A DNA stretch of 64,000 bases, from assembly GCF_012273655.1 (NCBI RefSeq), contig NZ_JAAWWP010000009.1, positions 1-64,000 on the forward strand, written 5' to 3'. The position numbers were made by a program, and so were the translations under genes. The first letter of the stretch is position 1. Each line of letters begins with the position of its first letter. Shown one piece after another: positions 58,259-64,000 of the stretch. The notes under the pieces were generated by a model. The model worked only from the letters and a program-made list of their open reading frames with translations, was not told the DNA's origin and did not search any database. This stretch comes from Streptomyces physcomitrii (GTDB lineage: Bacteria > Actinomycetota > Actinomycetes > Streptomycetales > Streptomycetaceae).

Positions 58259-58978
58259 ATGCTTGTCGCCGCCGCCGTCTGCCCCGGTCCGCCCCTGCTC
58301 GTGCCGGAGGTGGCCGCGGGCGCCGCTCCGGAACTGGACGCGGCGCGCGCCGCCTGCGCCGAGGCACTCGCCCGGCTCGCCGCGGCGCGCCCCGAGCGGC
58401 TGCTCGTCCTCGGCCCGGCCGCCGACAGCGAGCGGCGCGGCAGCCACCCCCAGGGCACCCGGGGCTCCTTCCGCGAGTTCGGGGTGGACGTGGACGTACG
58501 GCTCGGGGCGGGGGAGCCGAGCGGGCGCGCGCTGCCGCCCTCGCTGGCGGTCGGGGCCTGGCTGCTGGACGCGTACGGTCCCGTCGCCGTGCCCGTCACG
58601 GGGCTCGGGGTGGGGGAGCCGCTGGAGACCCCGCGCTGCCTGGAGGCGGGCGCCCGCGCGGCGGCGGGCGGGGAGCGGCTGGCGATGCTCGTCCTGGGCG
58701 AGGGCAGCGCCTGCCGGACGCTGAAGGCGCCCGGGTATCTCGACGAACGGGCCACCGCCTTCGACGCGGCCGCCGCCCGGGCGCTCGGCGGTGCGGACGC
58801 GGGGGCGCTGGCCGCCCTCGACGCCGAGCTGGCCCAGGAGCTGAAGGCCGCGGGCCGGGCCCCCTGGCAGGTCCTCGCCGGAGCGGCCGGCGGGCTGGCC
58901 CTGCACGGTCAACTCCTCTACGAGGACGCCCCGTACGGGGTCGGCTACCTGGTCGCCTCCTGGACGACGGACGCCTGA
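58259..58978 (+). CDS. Class III extradiol dioxygenase (LigB)-like protein, function unknown
   Basis: 239 residues. Weak LigB/class III extradiol dioxygenase pattern: MLVAAAVCPGPPLLVPEV at the start, LLVLGPAADSERRGSHP, GSFREFG, and a C-terminal LHGQLLYEDAPYGVGYLVASW. The metal-binding histidines of true dioxygenases are not clearly conserved (His-Pro after the N-terminal strand is replaced by Cys-Pro). Conserved between miaB and miaA in Streptomyces. Start: ATG at 58259; the GTG at 58238 is upstream of the likely transcript start. Confidence 0.75.
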   Translation: MLVAAAVCPGPPLLVPEVAAGAAPELDAARAACAEALARLAAARPERLLVLGPAADSERRGSHPQGTRGSFREFGVDVDVRLGAGEPSGRALPPSLAVGAWLLDAYGPVAVPVTGLGVGEPLETPRCLEAGARAAAGGERLAMLVLGEGSACRTLKAPGYLDERATAFDAAAARALGGADAGALAALDAELAQELKAAGRAPWQVLAGAAGGLALHGQLLYEDAPYGVGYLVASWTTDA

Positions 58979-59003
58979 ACCGGAGCCCCCGAGCGGAGCG
59001 TTT

Positions 59004-59072
59004 CTGAGCGGAACATGATGACGGGCGCACGGCGAGCAGATCGCCGTGCGCCCATCATCATGTACCGCTCAG
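59004..59072. terminator. Exceptionally long bidirectional terminator hairpin
   Basis: Two 32-nt arms (59004-59035 and 59041-59072) pair with only two mismatches around a 5-nt loop (GCAGA). It lies between convergent genes (58978 end and 59079 end). Confidence 0.9.
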
Positions 59073-59078
59073 GCCGGG

Positions 59079-59327
59079 CTACCGGGCGGGCGGAGGCGGC
59101 GGGGTGCTGCCGCCCTCGTCCTTGCGGGCCATCTTGTCCACCGCGTCCTTGGCCTTGCTGCGACCCGTCTCGATCTTGTCGCTGTACTTGCCCTTGGTGC
59201 GCTGGTCGACCGCCCTGGCGGCCTTGTCGAGACCCTGGTCGATCTTGCCCCCGTGCTGCTGCGCGAGGTCGGAGACCTTGCCCTTCGCCGGTCCGAGCTT
59301 GGCCTTGAGGTTGTCCATGAAGCCCAT
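59079..59327 (-). CDS. MT0933-family antitoxin-like protein (orphan)
   Basis: 82 residues. GFMDNLKAKLGPAKGKVSDLAQQHGGKIDQGLDKAARAVDQRTKGKYSDKI follows the MT0933/Rv0909-type antitoxin pattern: helical, Lys/Asp-rich. The C-terminal tail is PPPPPAR. No toxin gene is adjacent. Many Streptomyces carry it in single copy beside miaA, so it may be a housekeeping protein rather than part of a live toxin pair. Start: ATG at 59327 with AAGGTGA upstream. Confidence 0.82.
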   Translation of the reverse strand: MGFMDNLKAKLGPAKGKVSDLAQQHGGKIDQGLDKAARAVDQRTKGKYSDKIETGRSKAKDAVDKMARKDEGGSTPPPPPAR

Positions 59328-59539
59328 GACGTCACCTTCCCTCGCTGTGGAAGCCGTTGCGATGCCTCGCGGCCGATCTTCGGCCTTCGGACCGGCTGCC
59401 CGCGATCTCCACGGGTAAACGGAGCGAAAACGCCTTATATGTCCTGCTCACCCTACCTGTGTCGGGTGACGGTGACGGGCCGGGCGGCCGGGGGCGAGGG
59501 CCGTGCGCGCCGGGGCCGGGACTTTGGGAAACTGGCCGG

Positions 59540-60493
59540 GTGACGAACCAAGCCTCCGCCCCCCGGGTCCTCGCCGTCGTCGGCCCGACCGCCGCCGGCA
59601 AGTCCGACCTCGGGGTCTTTTTGGCCGAGCGACTCGGCGGCGAGGTGATCAACGCCGACTCGATGCAGCTCTACCGGGGCATGGACATCGGCACCGCCAA
59701 ACTCACCGAGGCGGAGCGCAAAGGCGTCCCGCACCACCTGCTCGACATCTGGGACGTCACCGAGGCCGCGAGCGTCGCCGAGTACCAGCGCCTCGCCCGC
59801 GCCGAGATCGACCGGCTGCTCGCCGCGGGCCGCACCCCCGTCCTGGTCGGCGGCTCCGGGCTCTACGTCCGCGGCGCCCTCGACAACCTCGACTTCCCCG
59901 GCACCGACCCCGCCGTCCGGGCCCGCCTGGAGGCCGAACTCGACGCCGAGGGCCCCGGCGCCCTGCACGCCCGCCTGGCCCGCGCCGACCCCCCGGCCGC
60001 CGAGGCGATCCTGCCCGGCAACGGCCGCCGCATCGTGCGCGCCCTGGAGGTCATCGAGATCACCGGCCGCCCCTTCACCGCGAACCTGCCGGGCCACGAC
60101 GCCTTCTACGACACCGTGCAGATCGGCGTGGACGTGGCCAGGCCCGAACTCGACGAGCGCATCGCCCGGCGGGTGGACCGCATGTGGGAGGCGGGACTCG
60201 TCGCGGAGGTGCGCGCCCTGGAGGAGCGGGGGCTGCGCGAGGGGCTCACCGCCTCCCGCGCCCTCGGCTACCAGCAGGTGCTCGGCGCCCTCGCCGGGCA
60301 GTGCACCGAAGCGGAGGCGCGCACCGAGACCGTACGCGCCACCAAGCGCTTCGCGCGCCGCCAGGACTCCTGGTTCCGGCGCGATCCGCGGGTGCACTGG
60401 CTCAGCGGCGCGGCGGCCGACCGAGGCGAACTCGGGGGCCGCGCACTGGCCTTGCTCGAACGACCGGTCACGGCCCGATCACAGGAGCAATGA
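59540..60493 (+). CDS. miaA: tRNA dimethylallyltransferase MiaA
   Basis: 317 residues. It transfers dimethylallyl to A37 of tRNAs reading UNN codons. P-loop GPTAAGKS (15-22), NADSMQLYRGMDIGTAK, HHLLDIWD, VGGSGLYVRG, and SRALGYQQ are the family landmarks. Start: GTG at 59540 with GGGA upstream; the frame is open to 59357, inside the antitoxin leader region. It probably forms a functional pair with miaB. Confidence 0.95.
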   Translation: MTNQASAPRVLAVVGPTAAGKSDLGVFLAERLGGEVINADSMQLYRGMDIGTAKLTEAERKGVPHHLLDIWDVTEAASVAEYQRLARAEIDRLLAAGRTPVLVGGSGLYVRGALDNLDFPGTDPAVRARLEAELDAEGPGALHARLARADPPAAEAILPGNGRRIVRALEVIEITGRPFTANLPGHDAFYDTVQIGVDVARPELDERIARRVDRMWEAGLVAEVRALEERGLREGLTASRALGYQQVLGALAGQCTEAEARTETVRATKRFARRQDSWFRRDPRVHWLSGAAADRGELGGRALALLERPVTARSQEQ

Positions 60494-60550
60494 CCGCGAG
60501 CCCGGCAGAAGGCGTCGCAATCCTCACTCCGGGAGAGCCGCACCGGCGGC

Positions 60551-61855
60551 CTATTCCCGGGCCTGCTCCGGATCGATCGGAGTCTCGCGTCTCGTGTTCT
60601 CGGCGCGCTCCTCGGCACTCAGTTGTCGCGCCGCCGTCCCGCAGCAGCGGTCGTACTGCTTCTGCCAGTCCGTCAGGAATGCGCCGTAGCTGGACGGGCC
60701 GACCAGCTTCAGGTCCGATTCGTCGTTGTGCCAGATGCCGTTGCTCGTCCAGTTCGAGGAACCGACGAACACGATTTTGGAGTCGGCCACCCCCGCGTAG
60801 CTGCCGCTGACAAGCATGTACTTGTCGTGCGTGTAGTGCAGAGCGTTGCCGTTCGCGTCGGTGCCGCGGGTGGTGTCGTGCATGTCGATGTTCGGTTGGT
60901 CCTTCAGAACGTCCTGCACGCTGTCGTCCACCTGACCGGCGGTGAGGAGTATGTGCACCTTGACGCCGGTCCGTGCCAGGCTCACCAGCTTCTTCGGCAG
61001 CTCCAGATAGTTCCGGTCGCCCGGCTGCCCGTGCGAGGTCCACTGGAACATGGCTATGTTCACCGTGGCCGGTGCCTTGATGTTGTTCAGGAAGTCGACC
61101 CAGGTGTCGCTACCGGTGCGTGCCTTGGGCCACTGGTAGGAGGGCGGGGACAGGGTCCTGGCCGCCCGGCCGCTGGTGGAGTTGTAGTAGTCGGGCACCA
61201 GCGGGCCCGGACCGTTGAGCGCCCCCTTGGCCATGGCGGTGAAGTAGCGGATGTAGGAGTTGTACAGGTCGGTGTTGCCCTTGACGGTGGCGCTGCTGTT
61301 CCACGCGGTGCTGGCCTGGGCGGAGGTGGGGTTGGCGCTGCTGACGGTCACCGTCCTGTTCGCGTCGCTCCCGCCGCTGAGCATGTAGTACTTCGCGTGC
61401 AGGGCGGAACCGGCGTAGTGGGTCAGGCAGCCGCCCGGGCACAACGCGGCGAAGCTGGCGGCCTGGGGATCGTTGCCCAACTCGGTGACCATCGACTGCC
61501 ATGTCGCGTTGTCGCTGTGCGAGTCCATCAGGACTTTGACGATGACGCCGCGCCGGTGCGCGGCGATCAGGGCGTTGGCGAAGTCCGGGCCCGGCTGCGT
61601 GCTGCCGAGCGAGTACACGGCGACGCGTACGGTCTGCCCGCAACTGGCGCTGTCGATCGATTCGATGATCGGGCCCATGACGTTCATCCGGGCGTCGCCG
61701 TCCTCCGGATCGCTGAAGTGTGCGCCCGGTCTCGAGATGAACGTCCGTGACTCGCAACTGAGCGGGGCTTTGGCCTTCCTGGGCGCCGCGTGCGCGGTCG
61801 TCGGCGACACCGCGGTGACGGCCAGTGTCGTGATCAACGTGAGGGTTCGCTTCAT
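60551..61855 (-). CDS. Secreted phospholipase D-like protein
   Basis: 434 residues. Sec signal peptide (MKRTLTLITTLAVTAVSPTTAHA, cleavage about residue 23). Two PLD half-motifs: HAKYYML...GGSD and SSANPTSAQ; HDKYMLV...VFVGSSNWTSNG. In both, HxK is followed by Ser where the classical HxKx4D has Asp, so catalytic chemistry may differ. Six Cys may form disulfides in the mature protein. The substrate is unknown. Start: ATG at 61855 with AAAGG upstream. Convergent with miaA and separated by 57 bp. Confidence 0.85.
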   Translation of the reverse strand: MKRTLTLITTLAVTAVSPTTAHAAPRKAKAPLSCESRTFISRPGAHFSDPEDGDARMNVMGPIIESIDSASCGQTVRVAVYSLGSTQPGPDFANALIAAHRRGVIVKVLMDSHSDNATWQSMVTELGNDPQAASFAALCPGGCLTHYAGSALHAKYYMLSGGSDANRTVTVSSANPTSAQASTAWNSSATVKGNTDLYNSYIRYFTAMAKGALNGPGPLVPDYYNSTSGRAARTLSPPSYQWPKARTGSDTWVDFLNNIKAPATVNIAMFQWTSHGQPGDRNYLELPKKLVSLARTGVKVHILLTAGQVDDSVQDVLKDQPNIDMHDTTRGTDANGNALHYTHDKYMLVSGSYAGVADSKIVFVGSSNWTSNGIWHNDESDLKLVGPSSYGAFLTDWQKQYDRCCGTAARQLSAEERAENTRRETPIDPEQARE

Positions 61856-62382
61856 GGGCGGGCCTTTCGCTGTGCGGCGTGACGGGCTCGCCCGTCATTC
61901 GCCCGGGCTGACCGATGCGCCTTGCTGTCAGGTGGCGGCGTTCGTCTGGCGGCGTTCGTCCGGCATGTCCGGGAACCGCTGAGGCGTTCGCCGTGGCGAC
62001 GCGACGCGCGTCGGAGGCCGGGCAGGGGAGGAGATATGCGGGCGAACAGGAGACTCGCCAAGGCGTCCGAGGGTTGCCCGAGGCGGCACGGATCACGCGG
62101 GGACCCCCGGGGCTGACGACCAGGCTCATCTCCCCGCCGTGACGGTTCAGGGCTGTCTCCGCATCGGGGAAGCACCGTCGTCCGGGCGGGGCCCTCGTGG
62201 ACCCGTGCCGTGCCGGCCCTCGGTGAAGGAGGTGCCCTTGTGGCCATGAGTGCTCGACGAGGGGAACACGGTGCCCCGGGCGGCTGAAAGGCATCCTGGT
62301 GGCCCCTCGGCCTCGCGCCTACCATCGATCTGATGGGAGCGGTCAGGGGACGTAGGAGCGGTCAGGGGACGACGGGGGGACC
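61856..62382. other. 527-bp gap with short repeats, weak promoter and a tiny ORF
   Basis: Contains a tandem 14-nt repeat (TGGCGGCGTTCGTC twice, about 61934-61961), a 15-codon ORF at 62240-62287 behind GAAGGAGGTG, a TACCAT (62320-62325) that could be the -10 of the next gene, and a 17-nt direct repeat GGAGCGGTCAGGGGACG (62336-62352 and 62355-62371). No larger gene. Confidence 0.5.
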
Positions 62383-63339
62383 ATGGTTGGCGGACCGGGG
62401 GATCCGGGGCGCCTGGAGAGGCTGCTCAACTGGGTCGCCAGAAACTTCGAGTTGCTGCTTGCGGTACTCGGCGCGATCACCGTCGGAGTCCTGGACCTGT
62501 TCGGTGACGCGCTCGGTGAGGACGCGACAGCGGGCGCCACGGTCCTCGTGCTCGGCGCCCTCGCCTCAGGGTCGCTGCGCCAGCGCCGACGGGACGACCG
62601 CCTCGCCGAAGCGGTCGACGCCATCCAACGCGCCTTCCAGGACATGGAGATGGTCCGTTCGCTGACGGGCGGTGAGATCGGTGCCGAACTGCGCAAGGCG
62701 CGGGAGACGACCGACCTCTGGGTCTTCAAGGGCGGCACCGGCACGTATCTGCGGGCCGTGACACTGCCGGAGTGCGTGGAGCGGGCCCGCGGCAGCCGCT
62801 CCAGCCTCACTTTCACGATCGAGGTGGTCGACCCCACGGACGTCCGCGCCTGCGCCGCCTACGCCCGTTTCCGGGGTTCGTACACGCCGGCGGAGGGGCA
62901 CCTCGACCCGGAGACGTGGACACCGGAGCGTACGAGCAAGGAGTCGTACGCGACGGTGCTCGCCGCGGCCTGGCACCTCCAGCGTCTGCTCGGGATGACC
63001 GTGCACCTCTACCTGTCGTCCACCGCGCCGACGCTGCGCTTCGACATGTCGCAGTCCCGGCTGATCATCACCCAGGACGACCCTTCGCGCCCCGGGCTCC
63101 TGGTCACCGAGAACCACCCCCTGCACCGCTACTACAGGATCGAGCTCAAGCAGAGCCACGACCAGGCCCGCAAGATCGAGCTGGGCCGGGCACGCCGACT
63201 CGGCGACGACCCGACCACCGATCAGACACGGGACTTCTTCGAGGACGTCGGCCTGCCCCTGCCCGCGGTCTTCTCGGACACCGACGTCCGGCAGATCGTG
63301 GAGAAGGCCCTGCACGCGGCGAACCCGTATCCGATCTGA
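62383..63339 (+). CDS. Two-TM protein with conserved-looking C-terminal domain, unknown
   Basis: 318 residues; I do not recognise the family with confidence. Residues 22-42 and 51-64 are hydrophobic (a two-TM hairpin like those of SLATT-type or other effector modules), followed by a basic RQRRRDDR stretch. The C-terminal ~240 residues form one soluble domain: LWVFKGGTGTYLRAVTLPEC, then TFTIEVVDPTDVRACAAYARFRG, VHLYLSSTAPTLRFD and RLIITQD. The pattern (a strand, WxxKGGTGxYLR, VxDPTD) suggests a nucleotide- or ligand-binding alpha/beta fold. Start: ATG at 62383 behind GGGGGGA, though spacing is short. Confidence 0.7.
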   Translation: MVGGPGDPGRLERLLNWVARNFELLLAVLGAITVGVLDLFGDALGEDATAGATVLVLGALASGSLRQRRRDDRLAEAVDAIQRAFQDMEMVRSLTGGEIGAELRKARETTDLWVFKGGTGTYLRAVTLPECVERARGSRSSLTFTIEVVDPTDVRACAAYARFRGSYTPAEGHLDPETWTPERTSKESYATVLAAAWHLQRLLGMTVHLYLSSTAPTLRFDMSQSRLIITQDDPSRPGLLVTENHPLHRYYRIELKQSHDQARKIELGRARRLGDDPTTDQTRDFFEDVGLPLPAVFSDTDVRQIVEKALHAANPYPI

Positions 63340-63488
63340 GTCGTCCCGAGCCACGCCCCTGACCGACGGGCCGTTTCCGGTCGTCCGGTCCCCTGCGGTC
63401 CTCCCGGGCTGTCAGGACCCACCGGGACACGTCCGGCACCTGCTCGATCCGAGCCGCACCGATCCGAGAGGACGGGCCGCGCCAAGCC

Positions 63489-64000
63489 ATGAATGTGCCC
63501 CACGGGATAGGCATCGACTACGACGTCCTGCACGCGCTGCTCGGCGAGCCGGACCCAGCCCCCGGCCCCGACCCGGGCGGGGGACAGCCGACCGCGGGCC
63601 GTGCCGTCGCGAGCGGCCTCGCCGCGGTGGCACTGAGAGCCGTCGCCGAGGGACGTTGGGACGTGCCCGCGATCCGTCATCCACTCGGCTTCACATGCCT
63701 GCCGATGCTCAGGGACGGGGCGAGGGGCGTGTGCGTGCACCTGTTCGACGGTGTGAGCGGAGAGAGGGGCGGACAGGACGAGGAGGACGCGCCTCTCGTC
63801 CACGCGCACAGCTGGTCGCTGACCAGTCTGGTGCTGTTCGGGCACGTGACCAACCGATCGGTGCGGGTCGTCGACGATCCCGTGGCGCCGACGCACCGTG
63901 TCTACGAGGTGGTGAGCAGCCCGGACGGGACGGACGAGGTGCGACGTACCGCGCGGCTCGTACGCGGGGAGCCGGACGGCTTCAAGCGGAGCTCGATCGG
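63489..64000 (+). CDS. Cupin-like protein, C-terminus beyond the window
   Basis: At least 170 residues, open at 64000. No family recognised. MNVPHGIGIDYDVLHALLG at the start, then HPLGFTCLPMLRDGARGVCVHLFDG and HAHSWSLTSLVLFGHVTNRSVRV...THRVYEVVSS, a pattern of paired His-x-His and strands like a cupin or dioxygenase beta-barrel. It follows the two-TM gene by 149 bp on the same strand, so the two may be functionally linked. Start: ATG at 63489; upstream ribosome site weak. The next gene(s) must be read beyond the window. Confidence 0.65.
   Translation, partial: MNVPHGIGIDYDVLHALLGEPDPAPGPDPGGGQPTAGRAVASGLAAVALRAVAEGRWDVPAIRHPLGFTCLPMLRDGARGVCVHLFDGVSGERGGQDEEDAPLVHAHSWSLTSLVLFGHVTNRSVRVVDDPVAPTHRVYEVVSSPDGTDEVRRTARLVRGEPDGFKRSSI

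Noticed and set aside
62333..62665. Leaderless ORF from ATG 62333 after TACCAT
   Set aside because: The frame is a Ser/Arg-rich shadow of the two-TM gene; TACCAT is better read as the promoter of that gene with a ~50-nt leader.

Overview
The window looks like core chromosome of a Streptomyces. GC is very high, GTG starts are common, many starts appear leaderless (a TAnnnT-like hexamer 6-7 nt before the start codon), terminators are GC-rich hairpins without T-tails, and the gene order osaC-osaA-osaB-ftsK-...-recA-recX-...-gluDCBA-gluRK-...-miaB-...-miaA matches what I recall of the S. coelicolor SCO5747-SCO5791 neighbourhood. That assignment is from memory of gene order and protein sequence, not from a search.

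Layout. 1-1.3 kb: 3' end of an rRNA operon (5S rRNA and terminator), a short DegT-like aminotransferase remnant, and tRNA-Thr(GGT). 1.3-10.7 kb: the osmoadaptation cluster. OsaC is a multi-domain PP2C/anti-sigma regulator, divergent from OsaA, a 1830-residue hybrid kinase with ten 92-residue HAMP-type repeats; the response regulator OsaB follows. 10.9-18.9 kb: ftsK, a RodZ-like membrane HTH protein, then the overlapping chain rimO-pgsA-cinA-(small ORF)-clgR, and dpsB. 19-28.6 kb: the DNA-repair pair lhr-nei, an AraC regulator, azlCD amino-acid exporter genes and a toroid-fold protein. 28.7-33.2 kb: DUF3046, an AI-2E-type permease, an OsmC protein and recA-recX.

33.2-38 kb: a GNAT gene, then a sulfur-metabolism operon (cysteine dioxygenase-rhodanese) preceded by a leaderless Cys-rich leader-peptide ORF, then an FAD monooxygenase with an odd tail. 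38.2-44 kb: the glutamate ABC transporter gluABCD, divergent from the gluR-gluK two-component genes. 44.2-53.6 kb: a five-gene sugar operon (binding protein, two permeases, GH-A glycosidase, GH38 alpha-mannosidase) controlled by a divergent LacI regulator; matching operators lie at both promoters. 53.6-60.5 kb: an orphan TAXI binding protein, a DUF574-type methyltransferase, an LmeA-like protein, miaB, a LigB-like protein, an orphan MT0933-type antitoxin and miaA. 60.5-64 kb: apparently accessory content, with a secreted PLD-like protein, an unrecognised two-TM protein, and an unrecognised cupin-like protein cut by the window end.

Two themes link the genes. Stress and DNA-damage control: OsaCAB, ClgR, DpsB, RecA/RecX and Lhr/Nei, where recA carries both a LexA-type and a PafBC-type (RecA-independent) promoter and lhr carries a PafBC-type promoter. 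Nutrient sensing: the glutamate and mannoside transporters sit beside their own regulators, and the cysteine-dioxygenase operon has a probable cysteine-sensing leader. The least explained parts are the 62.3-64 kb cassette and the leader region at 35.4-35.63 kb.
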